Source: Corydoras sp. C115
Lineage: Eukaryota; Chordata; Actinopteri; Siluriformes; Callichthyidae
Reading direction: 5' to 3'
Length of the DNA: 64,000 nt
NCBI GenBank assembly: GCA_019802505.1
Contig: JAFMOC010000038.1
Span: 2,599,001-2,663,000 of the forward strand
In this document: positions 11,752 through 24,424 of the stretch, one piece after another
How the letters are laid out: every line of letters begins with the position of its first letter
Numbering within the stretch: the first letter of the stretch is position 1
The notes under the pieces: model-generated
Database searches by the model: none
Told to the model about the DNA's origin: nothing
What the model saw: the letters and a program-made list of their open reading frames with translations, nothing else
Position numbers and translations under genes: made by a program

Positions 11752-12106
11752 TCATTCATTCATTCATTCATTATCTTCCGCTTTATCCTATATTAGGGTC
11801 ATGGGGGGGTTCCCCATGCCCATCCAGGGGAGAACGTTTCAGGCGCTGGGCAGATAGACCCAGGACAGGGCGCCAATCCATCGCTGGGCACACACTCACT
11901 CACACAGACACACTCTACATGGGGCAATTTGGAGAACTCAATTGACTTGATCCATGTTTTTGGACTGTGGGAGGAAACCGGAGAACCCGGAGGAAACCCA
12001 CGCGGACACAGGGAGAACATGGAAACTCCACCCAGATGGGGATTCAAACCGGGAATCCCTAGCGCTGAGAGGCAAACGTGCTAACCACTGAGCCACCGTG
12101 CCGCCT
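11752..12106 (-). mobile_element. Full-length V-type SINE with 12-bp target duplication
   Basis: Complete copy flanked by CTCCTCCATAAT at 11740-11751 and 12107-12118. The tail carries the AGCGGAAGATAATG variant. Confidence 0.97.
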
Positions 12107-12118
12107 CTCCTCCATAAT

Positions 12119-12983
12119 ATGTGGCGTTTTTTTCAAATATATTCTGTGTATTGCATACTTTATACCGCATCAGCACATACCGTGTACTGTGGCCTAGCTT
12201 TCTCAGTTGTATACTGTATATTATCCACTGTGCCAGTATTGCTGTAGTGTATTGTATACTACTACATGGTCACATGACCAATGGCTGATTATATACATCT
12301 GTCAAAGCATTTTCACGAAGTCTGAAAAGAATTTGCATTTTGGTATGCAGTTTATCATGCCCGTGTTCTGGACAATCTGGCAGGAGCAGTACATCATCTG
12401 AGCATCTCTGCCGTACTGGGAGAATTCATGTTGTTTGCATTCTGCATGCTGAACACTATTATTTCATAAATTCAGTATGTATGCAGTATGTAATGTTCTG
12501 ATAATTTAAATAAGCAAAATGCTTTTTACTAATGCAAGATATTAAAACAAAGGATGGATCCCAGATTAGAACTTGAGCACACAGTTTATGAATCTGAGCT
12601 ATAACAATATGAACTTTACCAAAGCTCTAATCCGAATCAGTGAATCTTCACATTACACCATCAACTCACCATCAGAATACCATTACAACATATTGCACAA
12701 TTATCAACCACATCACATCAACCTCAGAACAATTTACAAAAAGCACATCATCCCTCTATTATGCACTAATAACACCATCACACACTAGAGCATGACCTAA
12801 CTGCTAACATATACAGAGACACTAGATCAATCAGCTATTGAAATTTTTGACTGATATAAGCTTGGTGGAAATACATTAATATTTATACCAATTCAACTGA
12901 AAAATGGATTGTTATTGTGGTAATGTTTGTCTTAGTTCAGAGGATTTTAAATAATATTAAGTTTAAGCTCTTTTTGTTTAAAT
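12119..12983. other. Intergenic DNA with a degenerate A/C-rich array
   Basis: AT-rich unique sequence. Between about 12640 and 12790 it contains repeated CACCATCA/ACATCACATCAA phrases like those at 11225 and 33776. Confidence 0.5.
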
Positions 12984-13178
12984 ATGGTGTGAAAATGTGA
13001 AGAGATAATGTAATGTACTGTTATATTTTACACTGCTGGGATGGTACAGCAGGTTGAGGAGAGCAGGCTTTGCTCTTTATATATATATATATATATATAT
13101 ATCCATCGAAATGATCATGTGGTCAGCAGTGTAAAATATAACAGTACATTACATTATCTCTTCACGTTTTCACACCAT
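12984..13178. mobile_element. Foldback element with 53-bp inverted arms
   Basis: The left arm (12986-13038, starting GGTGTGAAAATGTGAAG) is the reverse complement of the right arm (13124-13176, ending CTTCACGTTTTCACACC) with one mismatch in 53 bp. The 85-bp centre contains a (TA)n run at about 13078-13102. No open frame. It may be a MITE or a recent local inverted duplication; no clear target duplication beyond AT on each side. Confidence 0.8.
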
Positions 13179-13233
13179 TCCCTGTACAGAACCATAATAA
13201 TAGCTTTAAATTCAGTCCCTCTCTTTCAGTCGT

Positions 13234-13455
13234 ACGTGTGTGTGTGTGTGTGTGAAAGAGAGAGAGAGACGGAATGCGTGTGTTTGACAGTGTGTACTTG
13301 TGAGTGAGAGCGAGATAGATGGAAAGAGAGAACGTGTGTGTGTTTTAATGGGCCTCTTAAATTATTTCCCAATAAGGCACTGCACTAATTTACACACGTA
13401 ATTATCTAGCACAGTCCCAATTACCCTTAACTGTGTGTGTGTGTGTGTGTGTGTA
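13234..13455. repeat. Short GT and GA tracts
   Basis: GT at about 13236-13252, GA at 13253-13270 and GT at about 13433-13454. The intervening block at 13350-13430 contains several TAATTA/CCAATTA motifs and no gene. Confidence 0.8.
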
Positions 13456-13531
13456 TGTGTAGGATTTTGGTAAATTCCACAGGGACCATTCAATTCTACA
13501 ATCCATTACACATTATTCAAAACACACACTT

Positions 13532-13539
13532 ATGTGTGT

Positions 13540-13596
<57 letters not shown>
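13532..13596. repeat. (TG)n/(CA)n microsatellite
   Basis: TGTGTGTG switches to a CA run of about 56 bp, making a short palindromic start. Confidence 0.95.
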
Positions 13597-13597
<1 letters not shown>

Positions 13598-14049
13598 TTC
13601 AATCTCTTAGTCTTTCACCAATAATGACAAGACTCTACCAGAACTCACAGTCTTGCACTATGGCTAGAGGGAACCAGGAAAAAAGATCATAGATTAAGTT
13701 AAAATTTCGTGTGTTTTTAAACCCACAAGAATGTAAAAGTATTTGAATCGAATTTCAACTAAAAGATCAAACGTTACAATTGTACACTGCTCTAAAAACT
13801 AAAATATGGTTAGATAAACACTTCAACCACTGAATGAGGTTATGAATCAAAGACGGTGCCAAATATAGTAAATATGTAACATTGGGCATCAGTACTGGGT
13901 ACAGAATGACACATAACTGGGAACTTTACACAAACTGGGAAACATTTATTAAGAACAAGGTATTTATTACAGGAAACTTTTTCTTTTGTTCCTTACTCTA
14001 AGTATATAGATAGGACAGATAAGACTCCCTGTGCCCTAGACAAGGGACC
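13597..14049. other. Intergenic DNA, no gene
   Basis: Unique sequence; nothing recognised. Confidence 0.55.
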
Positions 14050-14503
14050 TGTCACAGGTGCCTGGGGCACCTGTCCCTCGTTTGTGTCCTTAATTGTCTT
14101 AGCTGGGTGATTGGTTTGTTTCTGTGCACGTGTTTAGTTGGTTTGTTATTTAGTTTCCGTTTTCCCTCAGTTCGTGGCACGTCTTTGTTTTTGTGGTTAT
14201 CATACCCAATGTTAGTTTGTTTGTTCTGTTCTCCCCTTTTTGTTGGTGTCCTGTCACCAAGTTTTAATAAATTCGAGTTTTGGATTTTATCCCGGTGTCT
14301 CTTGGACTCTCCTTCCGTGTTCAACCACGGTACGGCGCTGCGCACCTTCTCCGCACAGGTCGTATTCGTGGGAGCGTTTCCGTGGACCGACGCACGCATT
14401 GGTCGGTGGTCGGTACCCGGGAAGCGCTCACCAGGCCCGAGCGGTCGTACGCATCTACTCCGCGTAGCCGCCCTCTTCCGGGGAAAGACGGACTTCGGTA
14501 ACA
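14050..14503 (+). mobile_element. Probable solo LTR of a retrotransposon
   Basis: A 454-bp block begins TGTCACAGG and ends CGGTAACA, the TG...CA boundaries of LTRs. It is flanked by GGACC (14045-14049) and GGTCC (14504-14508), a 5-bp duplication with one change. It is T-rich in its first half, has a polyadenylation signal AATAAA at 14266-14271, then a GC-rich R/U5-like part, the layout of fish Ty3/Gypsy LTRs. No internal coding region or second LTR is present, hence solo. The open frames across it are not genes. Confidence 0.6.
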
Positions 14504-14508
14504 GGTCC

Positions 14509-15751
14509 ACTTGTGAGTGATGGATATTGTATCATCAGAGTATGCATATAGCTCTTTGCAGATAAGTTTACATCTTCATTATTGTTTGTGCCTGATTGGT
14601 CTGTATCCCTGCATTAGAAACATCCACCTGCATATGCACCATGAGGCCAGCAAACAGCCTGTCCTGAAAACGGCAAGCTTGAACAGAGGCCGTGAAAAGA
14701 TCTGTTACTACCTGCATTTGAACAAATCTGTGTAAACAATACATGTGGGTTGTTCTTATGTAATGCCCCAATTTTCTTTTTCTCCAAATATATTTATTTA
14801 AAGTATATAAAATAATTGGTGAAAATATAAATGAAAGTTTCCTTGATTTATCATCTCAATTAACCGTATGGCCCTACGCCGAAATTAAGGTGGATACAAG
14901 TGCATGAATTCCACTTCTGTTCTTTTTATTTAATTATGTTCTTACATATTTTATGCTCTTTTGATTTTCAACATGTGTCCCATGCAAACCTCTTGAAAGT
15001 GCAAGGTGCAGGGACTGAGCTGAATGTTGGATGAGGCAACACTGTCCATCAACAGTTCACCATCTATTAGTACAACTTTAAACTCTATACACAAAAGTAA
15101 CGTCACATTTCAAACATTCAAAAGTTAACTTTGCTATCTTTGTTGTTGGCTAAGCAAAATAAAATATGTAAGGCATTACATTTTGAACAACTCTTTTAGT
15201 TGACCAATAATTCATGGAAGAATATAGCCCAGTCAAAAGAGACAGAGAATTTATTAAAACATGAATGTGAATTCTTCCAGACTTGTCTTTGTCGGTATTT
15301 ACTGCAAGTTCTTTTGGGGAATTTAGAGCCAATGCATGTTGTGGTTTCCAATTAAGAAGATATAAAGGTATCAGTGCTTGTTTCCATCACTAGCCTCTAT
15401 TTAATATTCTGTCATTTTTATTTTCCTCGTTCATGCTGTGACAGTCACTAAAGTTTTCATATTCATGCCACAGTGATGTACAGTTGCTTAAAGGGGCACC
15501 TTTGCATCTGACATCATCATGTAATCTAGGATTTTATCGAATGGACATGTCTATGTGTGTTCAGGTGTATAAGTCATTGTCCTACAGATGACTGACAAAA
15601 AAAAATCAAGAAAATAAGTACTGAACAGATCAATGAATTTATCAGTAAATATATTTCTGATGAGGCTGTTAAGATAAAATTTTCATCAGATATTGGTAAT
15701 CACCCAAGTAATACACGCCTACAAAGAAATTGAAACAAATATGTCCAACAA
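14509..15751. other. Intergenic DNA, no gene
   Basis: AT-rich unique sequence; nothing recognised. Confidence 0.55.
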
Positions 15752-15946
15752 GGGTGGCACTTTGGCATGGTGGTTAGCATGTTTGCCTTTCAGAGCTGGT
15801 CATACAGGTTGGAATCTCGATCTAGGTGGAGTTTTCATGTTCTTTCCGTGTGGGTTTTCCAGTTTTCTCCCACAGTCCAAAAACATGGACTGAAGGTAAA
15901 CTGGTTGCCCTAAATTGCCCCTATATATATATAGATATAGTGTGTG

Positions 15947-15981
<35 letters not shown>
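15752..15981 (+). mobile_element. Diverged V-type SINE, 3'-truncated, ending in a GT microsatellite
   Basis: Head (GGTTAGCATGTTTGCC) and central domain (TCTCCCACAGTCCAAAAACA) are recognisable. The TGTGAG-rich variable part has expanded into a pure GT run at about 15948-15981, and the LINE-like tail is absent. Confidence 0.85.
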
Positions 15982-15984
<3 letters not shown>

Positions 15985-16143
15985 AGAGAGCCCATGGAGA
16001 CCTTCAGATCAGAAGATGGTTCCTTAACCTCAAGCCTACAACTGATGATAAATGCATGGATAGAACTTCAATAAGTAATGTGTAACAAAGTGTAATTACA
16101 AATATCATAAACTCATCAGAAATATTATGATATGTTATGAGTG

Positions 16144-16493
16144 GGCGGCACGGTGGCTTAGTGGTTAGCACGTTCTCCTCTCAGCGCTAGGGATTCCCGG
16201 TTCGAATCCCCATCTGGGTGGAGTTTCCATGTTCTCCCCGTGTCTGCGTGGGTTTCCTCCGGGTTCTCCGGTTTCCTCCCACAGTCCAAAAACATGGATC
16301 AAGTCAATTGAATTCTCAAAATTGCCCCATATAGAGTGTGTCTGTGTGAGTGAGTGTGTGCCCAGCGATGGATTGGCGCCCTGTCCTGGGTCTATCTGCC
16401 CAGCGCCCGAGATGTTCTCCCCTGGATGGGCATGGGGAACCCCACTGCGACCGTAATAGAGGATAAAGCGGGAGATAATGAATGAATGAATGA
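16144..16493 (+). mobile_element. Full-length V-type SINE with 12-bp target duplication
   Basis: Complete with intact A and B boxes. Flanks are ATGTTATGAGTG at 16132-16143 and 16494-16505. Confidence 0.97.
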
Positions 16494-16505
16494 ATGTTAT
16501 GAGTG

Positions 16506-17640
16506 AATAATTATTTCTCCCGATGTATACTTGTATACTTGTTGTTCTCTGGATGCATTCTTTACCGTGTACTCTCGAGGCCAGCCCCAATGGACATCTT
16601 GTGAGCACAGAGAATGTTCCTCTCCAGTGTATAGGCTATTTCAACTGTTGTCATTGGGAGGATTGGGGGGGGGGGGGCAGTCATTTGAGTAAAACATTAC
16701 AAAAGGAACAACACTCCTTTTAAGCTGTCACAAAAATAACCAGCCCAGTCCGCAGTGATGATGGATTTCCCTATTATAACCGTTTTGAGGATGCATTAGG
16801 GATTACTGATTATCATACATCTTCACGTGTCCCAGACTTCCTCTGCAAGTGCTTCGAATGATCAAAATGCAATGCATATGTACCACTGTGTGCAGCTGAT
16901 CGCTTAAGATGCATTTTAAAACCATATGTAATGGGGGCACTATTAAATAAATGTGACCATATGCAACCATGACCACGTCTGCATATGGTTTGAAATATTG
17001 GAACTCGGTGAATCCTTACTGCGTCTTTGGGTTTCACCTAAATTGGGAAAAGTGTTCTAGACTGCAAAAATGGTGATATCTGCAATGCATTGTGAACAGG
17101 GTTATATGTTTTAATTAGTCTTTGAATAAATGTATTTAGTGCTATATATTACACAGGTGTCTCTGTTCTGCATTTTGAAACAGACTTTTGGTTAGTCCCT
17201 CTGTGTGTGTGTCAAAGATGAAACAAAAATGAAGACCAAACACTTTAGCTAAAGGTTAAAACAACATCATGTGCTTATTTACCCAGCACTCCTTTAATGT
17301 CTTTTTTCTCTTTTACTTGGTATTCTCTGTGAGTGTCTGCCTATTACCTTCTCTATTACCTTTAAACAGGGTTTAGCTGATTAGTATGCTTGGTTGTCTG
17401 TTGCAGAAAGTGGAAATGTTTACTGGGAGAAAACAAAGTAGTTCTGTAATTCACTCTGCATTAGAAGATCTGCTAAATGCTGAGAATGTATTACACTCAC
17501 TTAATCTTTCTGTCTCTCTCTACATCTTGCTCTTTGCATACAGTTCTCTGTTCTTCCTGAAAACACACACAGGCACACTCATTCCCCTTCTACTGCTTTC
17601 TTACCCCCACACACACACGCAGCAGCACATATGCACACAC
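16506..17640. other. Intergenic DNA with a G13 run
   Basis: Unique sequence with a homopolymer of 13 G at 16665-16677. No gene seen. Confidence 0.55.
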
Positions 17641-17930
17641 ACACACACACACCTCTATCTTGTTTTTGCTCTCTCTCTCTGCATCTGTCTCTTTCTCATT
17701 CCCTCTCTCTATCAATCTCTCTCTGTCTGTTGTACATGGTGGTTCTGGCAGGAGAACCTGCTGTTCAGATTGTAGCTGCTAATCATAAATCCTCTTTATT
17801 AAACAGTGTGAGTGTTGGTAAGATCTGCAGATTCAGCAGCACCAAAACCTTCAAACAACCTTCAACAAGTCTAACACAGTTTATGTTCTCCCTCTGTGTG
17901 TGTATGTGTGTGTGTGTGTGTGTGTGCAAC
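17636..17930. repeat. Short CA and GT microsatellites
   Basis: CA at about 17634-17652, a CT-rich stretch at 17670-17730, and GT at about 17898-17926. Confidence 0.85.
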
Positions 17931-18658
17931 TTACTTATTTGTTTATGTACCAAAATGCAATTATGTACCATAAAGGTCATTATTTTTCTTCCTCTTCTCT
18001 ATTTATTAGACCATCCATCTCTCCAGTTCTTTTCCATTCATCATATTCACTCTTTTCTACATTTCTCACTCTCTCCACCCTTTTCCTCCTTCATTCCTTC
18101 AGAACCCATAAGAGGAACCTAGTTTGATCATGTACACATTTCAGGGTGTAAAACAAGCATCTGAGGTCAGCTTGGTTGATGCAGTTGCTAGATGTCCGGG
18201 TCGGTAAATGTCCGTTTGTTTATTATTATTTATTTGGTGTAGCGTGCACACTTCCTTCAATGTTTGTTTTTGGGTCATGTTTTTGCATTGAACTCTTTTA
18301 ATCTATGTCATTTTGCTGATTTAATGGTAATATTGGTCCACATGATAATGTAAATTCTGTAAGGAAAAAAAAAACTACAGCAGATTATATATTTTAGGTT
18401 CCATCTCTAAATCTTAATACTGTATGTACAGTACATTTGTCTCTATGTATTCACATGAATGCTCTCTCTCTCATACCCCTCTGTTTGAGATTGATGTTAG
18501 TGATGGTTATTCACAGAGATGTGTTAAACCCACAGCGGAACAGAGACAGAGGGGCGACTGTCTTCATCCAGCGTTGGAACTGACAACCTCTCTCCGTTTT
18601 CTTCTCTGTGGAATTCATAGATGCCATCAAAAACAGTGAGCGAAAGACAGAGAGAAAG
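17931..18658. other. Intergenic DNA, no gene
   Basis: Unique sequence; nothing recognised. Confidence 0.55.

Positions 18659-18696
<38 letters not shown>
18659..18696. repeat. (GA)n microsatellite
   Basis: About 17 GA units. A purine-rich neighbourhood runs to about 18830. Confidence 0.94.
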
Positions 18697-18697
<1 letters not shown>

Positions 18698-19937
18698 GAG
18701 AGTGCTAAATAGTGAGAAAGCGCTATAGCGAGGGAGAGAGAAAGAACTGAGAGACAGGCAGTCTGAGAAAGATAAATGAAAAGCAGAGACAGAGAGAGTG
18801 TGTGATGGAGAATAGTGGAAAAAGAGCATGAGAACAGTGTACAGTACACAGATCCTTTAAGCCTGGGGTTGACTTCCTGTGCAACCTCTATGAAAGATCT
18901 AAAGAGGTATCAGAGGGGAACGAGATGTAAGATTAACCCAAGATACATTTTTAGCACCTGGGTACAGGAACAGGAGAACCCTTACTTAACCTTTTTCCCT
19001 GTGTTATCAGTTTCGTACTTGCGATTCGTTCCTTTTTTTTCTCACATTTTTTTTGTGTTTTGTATTAAAGCCAATAACTGCCCTCTGTATTCTGACCCCA
19101 AATGGCAGAATATGGCATTTTGAGCTACAAAATGACTGGCCTTATGGAATCATGGATTTTTTATGATGAATTACATAAAAAGTACATCTCTATGTGTGTG
19201 TGTGTGTGCGCACATTCACAAAAATACAGTGTTAACAGTGCTGAATAGTAAGGTAGTAACAACTATGACTAAGCTGGATGCAACACAAGCACACACACAC
19301 ACACACACACCATGCAGCTGTCCTAATGACTGTGGTGTGCTTGTGTGTTTTACACAGTGAGTATAAACAGACTAATTAGCCCTTACAATAATGGGCAGCA
19401 CTAAAGCAGATGGAGGGAACAAACACATAACTAATTATATATGCAGGTTGCATTACTTTTAAAATAAGATTACAAAACCAAATGTTAGTGCTGAGGTTTG
19501 GGCAAACAGGTGAATGAGTAAATGCAGATGCAGATAAATTAACATACCGAGTTTGGCAAATAGTACACACAAGATCTGATTTTCCCCATCCCTGCATCTA
19601 CTTTAATTTTCTCTACTTGGAACCATCATCAGTATGGTCTAGTGACTCCAGCCTGGGTGACACCAGGAACCGCTGTCAGAAGTGATGTTGTTACTTTTAC
19701 ACACTGGAAAAGGGATATATAACTTCTCTGAGTAAGTGGTCTCAACACAACAACTCTGAAGTAGTGTGATGATGCTTAGTGATGCAAATGTAACTCCTAA
19801 GAACAAATAACAAAACAAAATAAAATACTTAAAACGGACACAAGAAATCTCCACAGGAGACAAGATACCCCTACCGCTATTCCAAAATATCTTGCACATA
19901 ACATGAGCTCTAAGCATCGTTTTACAGACAACATTAA
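18697..19937. other. Intergenic DNA, no gene
   Basis: Short GT (19193-19209) and CA (19290-19310) tracts in otherwise unique sequence. Confidence 0.55.
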
Positions 19938-19948
19938 TGTCATTGAGA

Positions 19949-20266
19949 GGGTGGAACTGCACGTTCTTCTCTCAGTGCCGGGGATCCAAGTTTGAATCAC
20001 AATCTGGGTGGAGTTGCCACGTTCTCCCCATGTCCATGTGAGTTTCGTCCCACAGACCAAAAACATGAATTTAAGGTAATCTGAATGCTCTAAATTATCA
20101 CATACAGTATAGTGTCTGTGTGTGTGAGTGAGTGTGCCCAGTGATAGATTGGCGCCCTGTCCTGGGTGTATCTGCCCAGCGTCTGAAACGTTCTTCCCTG
20201 GATGGGCATGGGGAACCCCCCCTGCAACTCTAGTAAAGGATTAACAAAAGACAATGAATGAATGAA
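19949..20266 (+). mobile_element. Older V-type SINE with target duplication
   Basis: All parts are recognisable but mutated, and the A box is lost. The flanks TGTCATTGAGA (19938-19948) and TGCCATTGAGA (20267-20277) differ by one base. Confidence 0.9.
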
Positions 20267-20277
20267 TGCCATTGAGA

Positions 20278-21871
20278 TTTCCAGATTATGTATTGTTGTT
20301 ATTTTATTTATCGACCCCCTTTTTTTTTTAACACTGCATGTCCTAATTAGGGTAAGAGAGGTAGCAGACTTTCTATCAGTATTTTACTTTACCATGCACT
20401 GGGAATTTTCCTATCATAGCCCTTGTCCAGAAACCCATGGCAAGTCACCAGTTTCGCCTAACACAGAAAAAAATTAAGTTTTATGTTTTATCAAACGAAA
20501 AAAAGATTGAAATAAGTTAAGGGGGATCTATAGTTTGCCTCTAATACAGCCCTTCAATAGTGTTTGCATGCGACTTCAAAATAAATGCACTAGCAAAAAA
20601 ATGATTGAGTAAACACTTTTTGGTAGCAGTTTGTAGCAAACAACCTAAAATCACATCTAAAGTGGGAAAGAGATGTTGTGAGATTGATAATTTATACAAA
20701 TGTATTCAAGAGGAAATCTGAGACATTTTCTTACAAACTCAAAATCGAAATAAGGATGCACTAATGGAACAGTGCAATACACAAAGACATTCATCCAGGC
20801 TCTAAAACGTAGACTCTTAAGCAACACTTGTAAGCTAGCAACTAGATTGTATGAAGCTGCAAGGCAGACTCAAGTGGAAACTTATAAAAGAGAAATGTGA
20901 ATTACTGTAAGGTGCGAAGAATTCTCGATCACATACGGCTTAAAGATTTTCTTCGCGCTTCTTTCTTTAGTGCTTTTTTACATTTTAGCAAACTCATAAT
21001 GAATAAACTTATATATAAATAACAAATGCAGTCAAATCACCTCAAAGTGGCAAAGGCAATATTAAATAGGTACTAAAGGTGTGGAATCATTAAAGGTTTA
21101 CATTGACACTAGTAATGACGATAGCCACTAAGGGACCATGATTTCTGGAAGTCAAGTCACACAAATTATATAATTAAACTCCAATAAGGCATATTTACTT
21201 ATGCAGCATGGGCCAAGTTCTTGCTTCCCAGTTGCTCTTTAAGTTATATGTCATATTGTGAGTTGACTTACTGACCGAAATTGCAACATAAACATATCCT
21301 AGTTGGTAGCAACAATAGAGTTTTTATCCAACCCAAGTAGACATGTCTAAATGGAGTTAAACTGAATATAATGACTGTAAATCCCTTTTCACATATGCCC
21401 TGAAATTTGATATTTTTCTAGTCATTATCTGATACAGCTGCATGAATAAACACAAACCTCTTGTAGAGAGTCCATTCCACCACCCACCTAGTATCAAGTC
21501 TGTATTCCAACAGATCCCATTTAAAATGGAGTAGTTATATAAACTGAATATTTACAGAACGTTAGTGGGCATTTTGACGATGTTTCAAGCAGGTGGTTGA
21601 AATTGAATAGCTGACCTTAAAACATGACCATGGATAAACAATGAAAACTTAAAACTGGACTACAAGGTGATCAGATATATTTACATTAGATTTTTTTAAT
21701 GGACTGTTTAAGATTTTATACTGTTGGCATCATGTCCTGCTCTACAGAGCTGACAAAAAAAGTTGAGAACATATTTCTGAACTCCAGCTGTGTGCAGTGT
21801 GTGAAAAATTATTTTTTATCATTTGGGAAATACCTGTTCCCCTCTCCATAATCATCAAAATATTTTTATAT
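20278..21871. other. AT-rich intergenic DNA, no gene
   Basis: About 1.6 kb with no microsatellite and no element I recognise. A small hairpin (GCGAAGAA...TTCTTCGC) occurs at about 20914-20958. Confidence 0.5.
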
Positions 21872-21883
21872 ATGAAAACAACA

Positions 21884-22230
21884 GGGCGGCACGGTGGCTT
21901 AGTGGTTAGCACGTTCGCCTCTCAGCACTAGGGATTCCCGGTTCGAATCCCCATCTGGGTGGAGTTTCCATGTTCTCCCCGTGTCCGCGTGGGTTTCCTC
22001 CGGGTTCTCCGGTTTCCTCCCACAGTCCAAAAACATGGATCAAGTTAATTGAGTTCTCTAAATTGCCCCATATAGAGTGTGTTTGAGTGTGTGAGTGTGT
22101 ACCCAGCGATGGATTGGCGCCCTGTCCTGGGTGTATCTGCCCATCGCCCGAGACGTTCTCCCCTGGATGGGCATGGGGAACCCCACCACGACCCTAGTAG
22201 AGGATAAAGCGGGAGATAATGAATGAATAA
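21884..22230 (+). mobile_element. Full-length V-type SINE with 12-bp target duplication
   Basis: Complete, with intact pol III boxes. Flanks are ATGAAAACAACA at 21872-21883 and 22231-22242. Confidence 0.97.
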
Positions 22231-22242
22231 ATGAAAACAACA

Positions 22243-22990
22243 TAAGAGAAACATTTTTGGGCATACATATACATCATTGGTTTTGTTATTTGTAAGTAAA
22301 ATTGACATGTTTGGACTAAATTGCAGTCATTCGGACTGGTATCTTAAGAGGCAGCTTTATTCGGAACTTATTTCATTATTCAAGATGGAAAAAAAGAAAA
22401 AAAAAAGCAAGATGCTGATTTCAGGGTGCTACGTGGTGGGTAATCTGAGTGAGGCAATGAGGTCACAGCTGAGCAACAGAGTGTGCTGTGTGCACAAACC
22501 ATAAGAACCGAGGTGGTGCATATTAATATCACTCAATAACGCCACGTGGACTTTAATTCAGCACCACCGCTCGTGTGCGTGTCGGCTGGGGAACTGTCCA
22601 TGGTGCTGCAGGAGGTCTCGTTGCATGCAATGTCATTGTACACGCGCTGCTGTTTTATTCAGATGAATGTTGCAGGGAAATAGAAGGAACAGAGAAGCAG
22701 TTGGCTGATGGAGAGTCATGCAGATTTGAAGGTGCACTGCAATGTACATTTGCGTCAAAATGAAATCTGTGCAAACGTGTAACGTCTAGGGAGTGAGATG
22801 TCGAAAGAGCAGGGGAGCAAGAATTGCTAAACAGGAGGATGGATGGAGAAAGAGAGATGAAGGATGAGTGGTTGAGTAAAAGGAAACAAGGTCCCTTAAT
22901 AATGAAAAGAAATAACCGCAAACTCCTGAACACTAGGCTCTCGTTCTTGCCTTTTAACACCGTGAGACTTTTGCTCTATGTGTAGACATT
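22243..22990. other. Non-repetitive block, possible conserved non-coding DNA
   Basis: The part at 22510-22790 is less AT-rich than its surroundings, free of repeats, and carries TGCATATTAATATC (POU/homeodomain-like), an E-box CACGTG at 22543-22548 and GTTGCATGCAATG. No open frame with a recognisable domain. Confidence 0.35.
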
Positions 22991-22991
22991 C

Positions 22992-23006
22992 CCTGTAGGT
23001 GGCACT
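22992..23006 (+). promoter_or_regulatory. CTCF-like site, forward orientation
   Basis: CCTGTAGGTGGCACT matches the CTCF core consensus CCASYAGRKGGCRSY at 14 of 15 positions (by eye). Binding is inferred only from the motif. Confidence 0.4.
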
Positions 23007-23755
23007 GTTGTTCCACACACCAAATCTCGTTTTCTCACTAGGCAGTCGGATGTAATCCAGGTTAAAACTGTTAAGATAGATGTTTGAGCCCTTTACAGGT
23101 TTGGTCAAATATATTTTAAAATGTCACGTATAAAATAATTTCACATAATTCTGGCAGGTAATCTTTGGAGTTAATTAAACGCCAAATGTTAAGTACATTG
23201 TACCAAATATTTATCTACTGTATCTCCCTAGTATTCCCTTTGCTGTGTTTGATAAAAGACCTCAGTGCAGTGAAACCTACCAAAGCAATTCATATCTATC
23301 AAATAATTATAATACAACTTTTATTTATTGTATTTGTAGATGCAAACCTAAACCTGAAGCTATTAAAGATGACCAGTTAGACTCGAAAGAACATACCAAA
23401 CCTCACACAGGCAGTATATACCTGGAGCTGTGTAGCACTAATTCTACACAGAATTGTATATGTGTAGAATTAGTATTCTGTTTAATTTGACAAATTTCTC
23501 AAATTTCTGTAATTAATTATTGCCACTGAACTGAATCACACACTTCGTTAACACTTCATAACCAAAATCAAGTTTTAACAAATATAGCACATAAGCAACT
23601 ACATAAACATGTCCAGCAATAAATTGCCAAACTTTTATCCGAAAAAGGCTGGGATAGGCTTAGCAGCTAAAGCTATAATATGTAATTATCTTATAAGTTG
23701 AATGAATAAAGACTTGAATATATACAGAAATACATAAAATCTAAATAAATAAAAT
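23007..23755. other. Intergenic DNA, no gene
   Basis: AT-rich unique sequence. TTCTACACAGAATTGTATATGTGTAGAAT near 23440-23470 is a short imperfect palindrome around GAATTGTATATG. Confidence 0.5.
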
Positions 23756-24124
23756 CATTCATTCATTCATTCATTCATGCATCATCTTCCACTTAATCCT
23801 TTACTAGGGTAGTAGGGGTATTCCCCATGCCCACCTAGAAGAGAAAGTTTTGGATTCCGGGCAGATACACTCAGGACAGGGTACCAATCTATTGCTGCGT
23901 GCACACACACACACGCACAACATGCACACACTATACAGAGGACATTTCGAGCATTCAATTTACCATAAATTCATGTTTTTGGACTGTGGGAGGAAACCAG
24001 AGAACCCAGAGGACACCCACGCAGACACTGGGCGAACATGAAAATTTCACAGAGGTAAAGATTTGAACCTGAATCCCCAGCGCTGATAAGCAAGTATGCT
24101 AACCACTAAGGCACCTTGCCATCC
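23756..24124 (-). mobile_element. Older near-complete V-type SINE
   Basis: All segments can be traced on the minus strand, with many substitutions. Tail (GAAT)n at 23756-23778. No flanking duplication can be seen. Confidence 0.9.
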
Positions 24125-24424
24125 ATAATAATACATTATTTATAATAATATAATAATTTAATTAATAAATGAACATAGAGTGAACATAGAGTTGCTACGG
24201 AGATTGAACATCTGCAGTTTTAAAGCACACTTCTTATTAAATTATTTAATGTAAACAAGTTAAACTACATTTTCAGGTTATTCTCTTTGAGAGAGGGGTT
24301 CATGTGTGTCGGTTGGACTGTATGTGAATGTTTCTCAAGCATGTAGTAATCAGACAATGCAGAATCACAGCCATCATTTATGTGGGTCCTCTATAGTTAT
24401 GTATTGTAATGGATCAAATGTGTA

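Noticed and set aside
14107..14520. 137-residue open frame and overlapping frames on both strands
   Set aside because: They lie inside the probable solo LTR, have no recognisable domain and overlap each other.
16229..16456. Repeated protein-like frame 'MFSPCLRGFPPGSPVSSHSPKT' found at many positions on both strands
   Set aside because: It is the translation of the SINE central domain and tail in one frame; it recurs wherever the SINE occurs and has no independent gene structure.
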